A stretch of DNA of 64,000 nt from Antitrichia curtipendula. Its lineage: Eukaryota > Streptophyta > Bryopsida > Hypnales > Leucodontaceae. Below are positions 36,258 through 47,761 of the stretch, in pieces (position 1 is the first letter of the stretch; each line of letters begins with the position of its first letter). A program made the translations under genes and the position numbers. Below the pieces are notes generated by a model. The model saw only the letters and a program-made list of their open reading frames with translations. It was not told the DNA's origin and made no database searches. Where the stretch lies: assembly GCA_951230915.1 (NCBI GenBank), contig OX579640.1, positions 24,386,981 through 24,450,980 on the forward strand, written 5' to 3'.

Positions 36258-39200
36258 TCAATGCCGAGCAAGGCGTGTAACCCGAAGTGCCCACTTTGTC
36301 TGCAAATGAACTTTCAAAAAGCACCTACCTACGCACATGGTAGCTCCTGCACAGGTCGTGCACTGGGATCTAGTTTTGTGCTTGCATACTATGCACCTGC
36401 GCCACAAAGAAGGCCTGAGGCTACTGTAGTGCAGGGCAATTGGGTGGGCAAGGCAGTCCACCTTGCATGTAGATGGGGGGTCCAACCAAGGCCCTATCAA
36501 ACACTGCGCAACCTCCACGTGAAAGGAAAGTCTCTTTCGGTACATGCTTTCCCCTCGTGTCACACGATCATGTTTTAGAAGCACCCAAGAATTATTCAGC
36601 CAACAATCCACAATAAAAAAAGGTGCTTGTGCCACCATTTGTGGGAATGAAACTGGACGCTATAATCCATCCGCATTTGGTCGACAACGTCAACACCCCT
36701 CATGTTTGTTTGATACTCCACTTGCTGAGGGGTGGATGGAATGGGATCCCTCACACCTTGCATCCAACGCATGGAGTATGCTCCCTTGCCAACCGGATCA
36801 GATGAGGTAGACAAAATATACACAGGCTTCGAGTCGTACCAACATGTCGCCGCCATGCGCCGTTGCGCATGCATCCGCCACATCAACGTCCCACGGGAAT
36901 GCTCACCCCTCTTGTGCCCCAACAATGATGTGGGCAATCCCACACGATTCTCCCGAACAGTGCCTGTGGCCCAAATCCCCCGCCTGTACAAGTCTTCAAA
37001 CAATTTTGGTGATGTGAACCAATTGTCACAAACAACTGTGTGACCCACATCATCCAAGCCTACTGTGAGCTCATGCACCACCCTCTCACCTTGCCCAGGC
37101 TCGGACACACCTGAAGCTCCCACATAAGGCATGAGATTATAAATGAATCTGGATGGGTTGCAAACCGTAGCAAAAAATTTGAACCCATACTTCGTGGGCT
37201 TCGCAGGCATATACTGTCTAAAACCAGAATAGTGCCCACGATACGCTACCATAATCTCGTCAACCGTTATGTACTTCTCTGGATTGTACAGCGCTTGACT
37301 CTTGGTGACAAAGTCGTCAATGATCCACCTTACTTTAGCAAGTTTGTCAAACTGTGGAGAGTCGCGGTCATTCACGATTGTGTGATTATTCATAAGATGA
37401 AGGCACCTCAACAAAGACTCGAATCGGCTGCGGGTGAAAACTCTGGGTATCAAGGAGCACTGCAAGAATTCAGATCTCTTCCAGTAATCCCGAATGGTGG
37501 GCATGAACTTGATGCCCATGAGAATGCTGACCCCTACAAATGCTCGCATTTCTAAGGGAGAAGTTGGGACCCAGACAGGGCCGCCATTAGTCTATTTGGA
37601 ACGGCCAGTACCTTGCTGAGAAGCATAAAGGTTGGTCTGATCCACCATCTCCTGCACAACCCTCTCATCAAAAAATGTATTGAAGAATTCAATCGCTGCT
37701 GGCCGTCTACTGCGAGACACTCTAGACTTAGGGCCAGGGGCTGGTCCATGAAATGATTGTCGTTCTCCTAGTAGAGTCGTCTCTGAACACTGCCAAAAAT
37801 GGTCATGATACCTTGCCCGGAACTCTAAATCGTCAAGGTCACCGTCATTGGCATAAAATCCAATTTCGTGGTGCAAGTCCACGCTGCCTCCTCTTGACAT
37901 TGATTCACAATCAGAAAACTCTATGGATGAGGCATCACCTGCAAAGTTATGCCGCGATGCCCTCCAGTTGGACTCAGAGCTGCCCAATTCTGTGTCGTCT
38001 GGATCAGGCGTTGCAAGCTCACATGTAGGGACTAACACTGCCGCCCTTTGATGCCCTTGCAGGGATGAAGCCAGCTCCTCTGCCGCCCTTTGATGCCCTC
38101 CTATGGGTGAAGCAAGTTCCTCGTCAAGCCGTTGAGTTGGAAACTCCGGCACTTGGTCACCACTTGATACACTTCGTGGGCTCCGAGATGGCCCGGCCGT
38201 ATTGGCCGCTGTTGGAGCAGGTGCATCACCGTCTTGTACGCGGCAATCAGCAGCTCGTACTTTCCTACTACCTATGCTCCCTTTGAAAATAACAAAGTAA
38301 AATGGGACCCCTTTTTCCTGCCATTGTTGTTGCGGCTCTCCAACGAACTCTTGCAACCCACCCTACTCGGTAGGATCATATCCTAAAACAGCAAGGCGCA
38401 CCCAGACAATTGCCGGAAGTTGTTGCATGCTCAGCTGGCCAAATGGTCCCCGTAGAAGAGGGAAGTTTTCGTTTCCCTCCACAGAGACATCGACATGCAC
38501 TTCGCCATGGGACTGCCGTAACCAGTCTTCCACTCGTGCTGAAGCTGTAAGAGCGCCCACCAATCTTCTCACGGCGCCTGTTGCATGCCCGTTGTCACCC
38601 TGCGCACATGCACTGAAGTGCCAGGCGACATGTCAGAATGAGCTCACATTGTAGAATTCACTGCACAACCACTCGGCAGTACCTTACAACCATAGTTATG
38701 ACCTAGTTCACTATTTCAGGCACCGAGATGCTTGTGAATGATATTTTTTGGTTCGCTGCAAGTGCAAGCAAAACACGGCAATAAAGGATTACAGTAAAGA
38801 ATTCAGAGTATGCTCCCGCAAATTCCGTGATCCGGGTCCGAAATCTCACCTGTTTAGTGTGATGCGTCGACGTCGTCGGTGGTGTCCAAGATCTGAATTA
38901 GGAGAGAACAGAGCATGCGGAGGTGTACCTTCTTGACCTGGGCTCTGAGAAACTCGTGTTTGCATCCCTGCACTGTCTTCTATGGAGTTTGAGCCTCGGT
39001 GTCGTTGTTGTCTCAAGCAGTGCGGTGATCTGGGGAACGGTGTGATGGCCGGTGGTACCCAACCCTGTGGAGGTGTGCGCCCGCCCTCATCCGATTCTTG
39101 CATGTCGTTCGAACTGCAGTGAACTCCCCGTCCTGCTCCTCTAGCCAGACCTTGTCCACGTCCGGGTCCTCATGGTCGACCTCGCGGACGTCCCGACCCT

Positions 39201-39721
39201 CTTATTGAATGCGCCAATGCCGATTCTCCCGCAACTTGTTCACCATCCACTATCGAATTCAACCGTCGTCCCCGCCCTCTCCCTCGGTTCGATTGTATAG
39301 TAGCGTCAGGTGTTGGCTGTAGTCGTCCTCGCCCTCGACCCCGGGCTGCTGTGAAATTCTCTGGTCCATCTTGCATGGTGTTAGCCACTTCAGATTGTAT
39401 GTATCCATCATCCTGCTCCGTTGGCTGGTTCGAGTCCAACATTCTTCCCGGAGCCGCATTGACTTCTGAATTGTGCGTGGTGGGAGTGGGATTCGCCCTC
39501 CCCACTCTTTGCTCAGCATTGCGAGGGCGCCCACGCCTTGCATTCCCCCGCCTCCTCCTGCCACGACCTAAGCCGCGACCTCGCCCCCGATTTAGGGCCT
39601 CTTCAATTGGAAGTGGAATCAGCGGCAGGTCCCAAGGGTCCTCCAGCTGAAGGCTGCGGTCGCTGGCGACGACCTCCTCCTGCGTTTGAGTATGGACCGG
39701 CTGATCGGATCCGGTGGCCAT
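36258..39721 (-). pseudogene. piggyBac transposase (inactivated)
   Basis: DDE/D transposase that would cut and paste at TTAA. Proposed start is ATG at 39721 (GCAATGGCC). The N-terminal part is Arg-Gly rich (GRGRGLGRGRRRRG). A likely intron runs from the donor CAG/GTGAGAT (38849) to the acceptor CTTCAG (38613), 237 bp, and keeps the frame. The catalytic domain follows: FFNTFFDE, EMVDQTNLYA, then the three aspartates in ITVDEIMVAYRG, VVCDNWFTS and NMRGVDVVDQ, all present. A C-terminal cysteine-rich zinc-binding domain (RRCIVCKHKTRSQCTTC, then CVGRCF) lies near 36300-36400. Breaks: TGA at 39170-39172, TAG at 38363-38365, TAG at 37592-37594, and a frameshift in a seven-A run at 36615-36621 before the C-terminal part. 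All stops can be explained by C-to-T change. Family assignment is firm; exon structure is inferred. Confidence 0.9.
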
Positions 39722-39749
39722 TGCTGGCCGTGTCAGCCTTCCCACTTAC

Positions 39750-40054
39750 TAGGAATGGACGCCTATCCTGCTCTCTGTCACGTTTTGCGTCCTTGTCCCT
39801 CAGATCATTACTGGGCCACCACTTCTCCCGAATGAAGGAGTTCACAATTGGAGGCAGCCCATCTTGATGCCCCTCGGGAATTTGTGCATACACGTTTAGA
39901 ATTCGGAAGCATTGTCTCTGAAAGAGATACCGCCATGAGCTCCCATCAGGTTTGGCCGGCCAGTAGTGCTTCTCATTAGGCTCCCGGAGGCTCAAAAGAA
40001 AATCTTCACGCAAGCATAATTGCAGTTTTCTGACTCTGGTCTTCTGTCGCTTGA
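39750..40054 (-). CDS. Exon-like frame upstream of the transposase (unknown)
   Basis: About 100 codons are open on the minus strand, without an ATG at the start, ending at a strong donor (CTA/GTAAGT, donor at 39749). The product is basic and has a compact block (KHYWPAKPDGSSWRYLF, then CFRILNVYAQIPEG, FIREKWWPSN) that looks like a folded domain, but I cannot name it. It is in a different frame from the transposase N-terminus. It may be an earlier exon of the same gene or a separate accessory gene of the element. Confidence 0.4.
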
Positions 40055-40832
40055 TGGCGCGTCACAGCCTAATCCGCCAATGCTACTTTGATCACTACAA
40101 CTTCCTCAGGAGAAGCTCGAGTCTGAATCCCTCGCTGCTCCGGGTCTGGAGTCCCTTCATGAATCGAAGTATGAGTGGCCATGTCTACCGAGGGCCCAAA
40201 CCCTATTTGAGCGAGCTCCTTTCCCGAACGCTCAGCGTTGAGCACAAACTGCGATGATGGTTGCGGAAGTACGCCGAAATCAAGTCCTGTAATGGATTTG
40301 CAGCTCCTGCCGATGTTGTCGCCACGATGCGGCCGCTACACCCAGCACAAGGAGGCCCACTCTCTCAAATCAAAGTGCTGCAAACCTCCCCTCTGTCTGA
40401 ACTATGACTACTGCGTACAACAATTCGGCGCTCCACATGCATTGCTCACAATTCCACTCATGGCCCGAACCCCTCAAACGCCATCGCACGCAAACTTCGT
40501 TGGATCCGATGAGGGGAAGAGCACAGACTGAGGAAGAATCCATCGCGGACTTTGGCGCCAAATGGAGCAACGGTATGCCACCGCCTACAACCGGTGGCCC
40601 TAGTCGCGAGAAATATTCATAAATGCCTACCGCGTCAATTTTTTCAAGCCCGATTGGTCCCCGCGGAGTACTTGCCACTCCTCAGCTTGTCCCCCACTCA
40701 CAGCTAATGAATGCAGGCCATTATTTCAAGTCTGTACCATTTCCAGCCCAGTACGACTACATCTGACGCTGGGAGACTCATTTTTTAATTCTGAGCGCCC
40801 TGATTTTCGCCCCTGGGGCGCTCAGGGGTTAA

Positions 40833-43019
40833 TGCATACAAAGTCCTTACACCTTGAACTAAATTTTTGAAATGGTATATCTTAGTAGAGTGTGTGCTAG
40901 AATAATATTTGGATTATTTGAATAGTTTACCTCAAAATTTTATGACTGAAGTTTTCTAAATTCAGTATGAAAAGATTATCTTTCATGGGTATAGGGTAGT
41001 TATACATGTTTCCATGGTCATACATGACCAATTTTCTAAAAATAGTAATTTTATCTAAAAATAGATACTTTTCAAAAAAACTATAAAAAACTTATAAAAT
41101 TTCTAGTTGGGAAGGTCCCAAGCTCTAAGCTCACAAAACTAATGCTCAAAACTCGTAGGCTTGCATTTTTAGGCTCACATGGTAGCATCATTGTCAAAAA
41201 AACTTTCGTTATCTTCAACTTTGAAGATTGCTTGTTGATCACACAACCAATTGTTATGTAGTGAACAACTAGCATTTGACACTTTCACAAAGGCCATGAG
41301 CCGCATAATACGTTTTATTTCTTAAAAGAAAACAAAAAAGTGGAATAAATTATTATACGAGGCAAATGGGGAACTTGCCAAACTAAATTTGGATAGTAAG
41401 TAGAAATGCTCAAAATGGAGGAGGCACATTTTTTATGGATGTCATTGCGGGCAATTGAACACACATTTTGGCCCTCATTTGAAATAGATCATTTAATTTT
41501 CAAATGGAGAGACATTATTTCAAGCAACAAGGCTTGTTCTTCAATCATGGTCTCTTTGTTTTGGATTAATAGATTGAACATACGTGCAAAATACGTTGGA
41601 TTAGGAAAAATTTCAGGCCTCAAAGAGGTCGTTAAGAAAAGGTTCCCCAAGTTGTAAACACGCGTAGTGCTGACTAGATTATTTTAAAATTTTAAAAATA
41701 TATTATAAATTTTGAAATTGAATAAATAATATAAAATAAAATAAAATAATCACAATCTGAATGTGCCACATCAGAGTTTTGTAATTTTGAATTTAATTTA
41801 AAAATAAAAAATTTAAATCATTTTCAATATTTTTTAAAGTATTTGTTAAAACAGTCCCGCCATGCAATTTCTATTGTTCAAAGAAAAAATTATTTAATTA
41901 AATTTTTTTTTCGTTTTTTTGGCCAGCGTTCCTTGCTTTCAGAGAACTGATGTCCCTTTTCAAGACTCAGATTTTTGTAATGGTGTTTAATTAGCTCATG
42001 ATTGCAAAATTTAACTTCTTTAAAAATAAAGATATTGAGGCCTAGTGGTGATGTTATTAGTGGTGATGTTATTAGAGACATCAATATTCTTAACAATCCA
42101 TTTTCTACTACATTTTAGAAATTTGATGAATGGTATGCTAGACCTTATGAAAATCCACTTTGTAAATTACAAATTTGTTATCAAAATGGTCAGAACCCAA
42201 TTCTTCTTTTCCAGTGTATTAGTATAGAATGTTTCTAAAATTTTGGAATGAATTTTTGGAATAGATGTTGGAAACTTGAAATTGCATTATTTGGCAAGCC
42301 AACTTTAACACCCTCAATTTAATTTGTATATTCTTTAAATACAACCTCCCTCCAAAACTATAATGTAGCAACAACTTACTATGAAAAATTGAAGATTGCT
42401 TGAGATATTTGGGATAGAAACTCCTAATTTCATAGGCTAAGAATTAACTTGACAAATAGACTCCAAAGCTTGTACTATTTTATATTAGAATTTACCTAGA
42501 AATCCTTTTTTGAACTTTACCATTAACAACCATGCACATTTAAGAAATACTTCCATACTCTATTTGAATTTTCTATCACATTTATTAAGAGAATTAATAT
42601 AATTTATGTTGACTTGAGAATTAGCATTGTTATTTATCAAGATTTGCCCACCCCTTGAGGACCCTTGTCTTTTTATAATTTCTTCTTCATTAGATATTGG
42701 CCTATAAACAATCATTAAAATGTATCAATAAATAACCAATTGTAAATAGAAAAATACAAGTATCAATCCAATTTATTTATTTCAAATTCATAACATTCAC
42801 TAGCATAAACTACTATTAATTTGGCTCTACAATAGATGGTATACAACATCCCACACCCAATAATAGATGGTGTGGAATATCTACACCTATCAATAGCTAG
42901 GTGGACAAGTGAAGGCTCACTGCGATGAGCATGGTGTATAAAACAAAAGTAGTAGATATGAAAGTTGTTGAATGGTATGTTTTCTTTGAACGTATTCACA
43001 AATCAAATACTGTAGAAAT
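40833..43019. other. AT-rich intergenic sequence
   Basis: There is no clear gene. A plus-strand frame at 41406-41657 (83 codons, containing HFLWMSLRAIEHTFWPSFE) is the longest and could be a decayed exon, but no family is recognised. AT-rich simple sequence lies at 41680-41920. Confidence 0.5.
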
Positions 43020-45208
43020 CTATTTTCGGATCAAAACAGCCAATATGCAATCCATGGGCATCATGGACATTTTCTTCTCCTGTGCAGCCATGACAACTTT
43101 TCTCTCAAAACGTTCAAAAAACTCATGGCAGTTCTCTTTATCAAAATGCTCCACCATGATTGAGTTCAAAAAGCTCCTTATAAAATGTTTCATGAACCGG
43201 CCGTATGCCTCAGGATCAGCAAGAATCTTCTCCTCTTCATTTGGCGGGAAGTAGCTTTGTTGTTTGATCTCACACTGTTTGATGTGGAAAGCATTTGTGG
43301 ATTCTACAACTACTTTCACGTCGTCTATGCTGAAGTTGTAGAGCGGAATGTTGAAGTTATCTCTTCTCTCTTCTTCTATAATATCCTGCAGCATTGAAAC
43401 CTCTCCATAAATTGGTGAAAAAGTCATTGAAATGTGATGGACTAGACCCCTTGCTATGCATGTGATGGAACTTGGCAATCTAGGAATCCCTTCATGACTG
43501 GGTCTTCCTCAAAGGAAGAACCTAAGTAATTGTTAAAACATGCGAAAAAAAATTGTGTCTAAAAAATGTTGGACTTGTGTTAAAAGCAATGAGCATGCTA
43601 GTTGCCATTATTCCAAAGACCAAATTTTCCGTAGAATTTTAAAATTATAGTATTATTAAACTCATGCAAATGGAATGAGTTTGGTGAATAATATTGCTTT
43701 GAGAACTACAGCTTGTTAGTCTCTATTTGCTTAAGGTGAAGAATAACAATTGAGAATGTTATACCATCCACTATGGAAAGAAATGGAAAGAAATATGAAA
43801 AGAAATATAAAGAAATTACATATTTCAACATAAGATAAAAAAATTATTTTTGACATCTCTTTAGCCTAAGTAACACTTATCCTTCACCAAACAATAATGT
43901 ATGACTTAAAGGATAAGTAAATGCTTGGTTCAATTGGCATCCTTCATGTACCATGTACGGAAAAATATATTTGAAAATTATTCATTTATATCTATTTGAC
44001 GTAGAAACGATTGCAATTAGCTACCTTTTTGAGATTGACTTGAGTGGATTATAAAATACCTCACTGATGAATTCTTCCAATGTCGCCTCAAAGGCTTTTT
44101 TTGCTGGCCCTACATACTTCTCGTCTTTAGGCCATTGAATCTCTAGATGGTGTTCATCCGCACGACCGGGAGCATAAAAGAGAACTAAACCACCCGGAAC
44201 AACTTCAGCTGCCCGAGATAGCAAAAAATTACGAAGATCTTGCCTCGCAGTCTGTGTGAAGGCTTGCACTGTTGCAACATTCTTGTTATCGTCTATCCAC
44301 ACTCTCCCCTTATTATAAGCGGTTGAAGATTTGTCTAATACTGCATCAGGCACCTAGACAACAAAGCAATAGCCACAACTTAGTAAGTTTCAATCCTCGC
44401 AATGCATAGGAAAACTTGACTCAAGTCTATTGCGATGATTTCATTAAGCCTATTATAATTTATGTTGTGACTGAACAATAATTCTAACAATGGAACTACA
44501 TTTCTTAGTTACACTGATTTGTCCTATTAGTGAGGGGAAAAGCTAGTGTCATTGTTTGTGAAAATGGGTAAGATAGAAAAATATTTCAACCTTCATTAAT
44601 TCAAAATAGGGTGACTTTGATAAATTAGTGTCACACACTATTAGGACAAATAAGTGTACTCTTCCGCAATAGTTTTAAGAAAATGGCATCAATAAAGTTA
44701 CCTGTGACATCCAATGTACCGCGAAGGCAGATATTGCGACATGAAGACTTCCCCTGGGAAAGAGGCGTCTATGGAATGATCCCGGGACTGCCGTGACATA
44801 GAAATCCTCCATGCTCGTTTGCGTTTTTCTCCAGTCCTCCACTTGAAGGAACAACGTGTTGAAATCATTGGAAGGCAAGTCACAGAAGAAGTACTGCACC
44901 TCATCAGGGATTTTCCTCTCATTGCTCGACCTTGCTCGGCACACATTTTGGTAACAGATCTCCGCGTGTGCAAGAGTATTTGCTCCCACAGAGCATCCGA
45001 AATCAGCCACACGAATTGTGTTCCCACTCCAGTCCTTAAATAATTCCAGCTCCTGAATCTCTCGCTCCAAAATCGGCTTCAAGAAATTTACGGATTGAGA
45101 TTGCGTCAATGAGTTTCTTGTGTAGCTGAACTCTCCTGCGCCACCTGCCATCCCAGCTATGGCTCGTGCAACCTTCATTGGTTCCTCTTCACTTCCATGC
45201 CTTGCCAT
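43020..45208 (-). CDS. SABATH-family SAM-dependent carboxyl methyltransferase, three exons
   Basis: Predicted 388 residues, the usual SABATH length. Exon 1 is 45208-44702 (169 codons), exon 2 is 44353-44060 (98 codons), exon 3 is 43385-43020 (121 codons plus TAG). All junctions are phase 0 with GT/AG: CACAG/GTAAC, TCTAG/GTG, GTGAG/GTATT, GCTGCAG/GAT. An in-frame TAA 12 bases upstream supports the ATG. Residues 29-36 (SYTRNSLTQ) and 69-78 (DFGCSVGANT) form the SAM pocket. CDLPSNDFN (109-117), the PGSFHRRLFP block (142-151) and HW at 165-166 are the family landmarks of the substrate site. Exon 3 opens DIIEEERRDNFNIPLY, which joins exon 2 (EEFISE) exactly as family members do. Such enzymes methylate small carboxylic acids such as salicylate, jasmonate, cinnamate or farnesoate; the substrate cannot be told here. 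No disruption was seen, so it is probably functional. No clear TATA box lies directly upstream. Confidence 0.9.
43386..44059 (-). other. Intron 2 of the SABATH gene, 674 bp
   Basis: Donor GAG/GTATTT and acceptor GCTGCAG. An alternative donor 35 bases further on (AAAAAG/GTAGCT) is possible but would break the family alignment. Confidence 0.7.
44354..44701 (-). other. Intron 1 of the SABATH gene, 348 bp
   Basis: GTAACT at the donor and TTGTCTAG at the acceptor. It interrupts the gene right after the HWMSQ motif, a usual intron position in this family. Confidence 0.8.
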
Positions 45209-46354
45209 CGTATCACCTTAAGCCCCACCTCCACCTGCTGATGCATCATCCATAGCTACAACAGTTCAATAGTGCTGCAAACTGATGACCTCAGCCACGG
45301 TGTTCTTATCCTTGCAAACCTCGTGTAAGTCATGTTAACCCTTAAGAGCTTGGACGCCCATATTCTGGACAATGAAACAGAGGGCTTGCAGGTGCTGATT
45401 TGTCCAACTAACTTCTCATTCATCCAATGTAACACTTGAATCTTAAAATGACAACCTTCTATAATGACCAGTTCCATGAAATTGTGATAAATGATATTTC
45501 TTTACAAAAATATGTGCAAAAATGTGCAAAAATTCAAAAAAGGATTGATCACTGTCACTCATGCAACATGATAACAAAGAACCAGAATATGCTGAATCCA
45601 TGAGTTGGACTGTTAGAAGAGCAGATATCAGATTTGTACGAACAGCTCATGTGAAATGCATGGAAGAATGCCTGCCATTGATGTGCACTTACCACGTTTA
45701 CAGACGGCACATGGTGCCTTCTGTGAGTGAGAAAATCATGATATTACAAAGGAACAAAGCATCTTGGCCCTTCTCTAATGCTTCGATTTGTGTAATAACT
45801 TACATGTTTTCGAGTCCGCAGATAAGACGGTACAACTTCATCATCCAGTCGAAGTGTTGACTACAAATAAAACTAAAAAAAAATCCTGTTGCGCAGCAAC
45901 GCATAATGGTAAACATCCTACATGCTATCAAACTATCGAAGGACCAGTCTTTGGAGATCTTCTTTGGAAATATACGTCTTCCAAGACCGGTTTGACTAGA
46001 TTTGTCTCACTCTCGAGCCCTTGAGCCCTCCAGGAAGAGACCACTACTTGATGCAGTGGTTAGCGTGACAGGGTAAAAACTTTGCTTGTAATGCTTCAGA
46101 TTTCTATCAAATAAGTAGGCAAAGTTGTCCATCTAAAGACCTTTAAATACTACTATTATAATGATGAGTGAGCGGGTGATGGAATATATAAATTATACTG
46201 AATCAAGTCCATTGCATAATCTTTTTAACATGAAGTTTGTTGACACAGATTTTCAACAAACTAAAAGGCGATTCTAAAAAGCACCACCATTTTGCACACT
46301 GATTCATGAGGAACAAAGCAATAGAAGCCATAGAACAAGGCTCTTTTCGAAGTG
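45209..46354. other. Upstream region of the SABATH gene
   Basis: No second gene is convincing. It presumably contains the SABATH promoter on the minus strand, but no sure TATA box or motif was found. A half-site TTAACCCTTAAGAGC at 45334 resembles a TTAA-element end but has no partner. Confidence 0.4.
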
Positions 46355-47062
46355 AAAATCCGGGCAGCTGCACTTTGCAAGGTCACATTTGTATGAAAAA
46401 ATGTGCAAAATGGTGGTTACTCTTTAGATTCATTCTTCAAGTCAAGTTTTCTACATGCTTGAAAAATTTTAGATCATTTGAAATTGTACAACATATAGGG
46501 AAAAAATAGTAAGTAGAAAGAAGTAGAGAATGATTCAAAATATTAGATTGTTAACAATTTATTTATGGAATTGAAAAATGTCAATCCCAGTGCTTGTAAT
46601 GTTTTAATAAACAATGTACACCTAATATTTTTATTTTTTTCAAAAATATAAAAAAGTGAATTAAATGAAGGACTTCAAAGTTTATTTTAGAGTACAAATT
46701 TTATAACTATCCATAAACTATCCACAACTAAAACTCCTCATAATTTCCATCTCATTGATCAAAATGGAATGATTCAAAGCTTTTCACATATAGAAAAATA
46801 TAGAAAAAAAAAATGAAATTTTTATTTCTTAAGAAAATAATATTTTAAGAAAAAAATTTAGTTGCCTAGACTACCGGCCGAGCAATGAAAACTACATATC
46901 ATGCAATAATTTTTTAATCATGTAGTCAAAAGTTATAAAAATTGTTGGATCTTAAAGCATGTTGTGTGAAAATTTAAAATAAATAAAAATAAATAAATTC
47001 CATTTGTAGTGAGCTGCCCCAAATTGCTATGTTGCCCAAAAATGCAGTTTGGGCATTGAGTG
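46355..47062 (-). mobile_element. piggyBac-type element A6, truncated
   Basis: Family A sequence in inverse orientation, from 'GGGCAGCTGCACTTTGCAAGG' vocabulary through 'CAATCCCAGTGCTTGTAATG' to 'GTGAGCTGCCCCAAATTGC'. The left third is missing. The right end reads GGGCATTGAGTGGTTCAG, a decayed form of GGGCATTTAGGGGTTAAG. Confidence 0.78.
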
Positions 47063-47761
47063 GTTCAGCTCGTCCACGAATTCTGTCTGCCGCAGGGAGA
47101 GAGAGCAGCTAGAACATTCGTCATCTGCGAGATATTAGACCTTTCTGTAATCACGGAGGTACGCGAAAAACATGCTCTGTACGTATAGTTACATTGAGAG
47201 ATTTGCAAAGGAATTTTGAGGAGCTCCGAAAATGGTAATATACTCACTAAATTCAAAGAAACGTCTACTTGTACTGTGCGACGAGAGGAGAGAACGATTC
47301 GTGCTGCCTTCACATATATGAGCTCACGACTATTCGGATGAAACCTCAAAATACCTAACTATTCGAAGTATGGATAACGTACAGTACGCAAGCAAACAGC
47401 TCTTTCTATGCGCTCGCCTGAACTTAACTTGCTCGCAGATGTAAAGATCTCACTAACGCGTGGACGGGCTCGGTGATCGCCAATGCCAGTTCTGGGGAGA
47501 AGTAGAAAATCTGCAGTGAATTCTTACATACAGCTTTATATCAGCGAAGAAGCGATAGTACTCACAGTGTATCGTCCCGTGTCCGGAGCACCTCACCGAA
47601 GCCGCAGGAGCTACCTGGAGTTCAAGAAAGGATGAAAACTCGGTGCGACAGATCGATTGAGGGAGCGTCTGGAGGAGAGAATGAGAGCAATCGAGATCTG
47701 GCGTAGGTGAGGAAGGTTGAGTTTGGATATATAAGCTCAGTGATGGCAGCGTGGAAGGCAT
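47063..47761 (-). promoter_or_regulatory. Possible promoter and 5' leader on the minus strand
   Basis: GC-richer than its surroundings. Read on the minus strand it has GCTTATATATCC (near 47735), then a pyrimidine-rich leader with two donor-like sites (CTCCAG/GTAGCT and CACT/GTGAGTAC). A further exon-like piece ends at element A6. No protein is recognised. It could belong to a gene cut by A6, or be a distant leader of the SABATH gene. Confidence 0.28.

Larger units (their letters stand above)
34874..40828 (-). mobile_element. piggyBac transposon, 5955 bp, transposase broken
   Basis: Bounded by TTAA (34870-34873 and 40829-40832) with perfect 13-bp terminal inverted repeats CCCCTGAGCGCCC. A subterminal CTGAGCGCCC lies at 40791-40800. 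The interior is clearly GC-richer than the surroundings. The minus strand carries a transposase gene (39721-36258), and upstream of it another exon-like frame (40054-39750) plus an open frame at 40678-40370 of unknown meaning. The 34874-36250 part, downstream of the transposase, has no recognised gene. The ends are intact while the coding region has three nonsense changes and a frameshift, so this copy could be moved only by transposase supplied from elsewhere. Confidence 0.93.

Noticed and set aside
35339..36578. Several plus-strand frames inside the piggyBac element
   Set aside because: They are antisense to or outside the transposase, mutually overlapping, and lack recognisable domains.
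37555..37616. A possible 60-bp in-frame intron (GTACTG...CCCTTAG with a CTAAT branch site) that would remove the TAG at 37592 from the transposase
   Set aside because: The interval encodes the conserved 'VWVPTSPLEMRAF' block expected in piggyBac proteins, and 60 bp is very short for a plant intron. A nonsense mutation is the simpler reading.
44698..45043. Alternative frames on both strands of SABATH exon 1
   Set aside because: They are shadows of the real exon, whose frame matches the family throughout.
45334..45350. TTAACCCTTAAGAGC as another piggyBac-type end
   Set aside because: No inverted partner with TTAA was found within 2 kb on either side.
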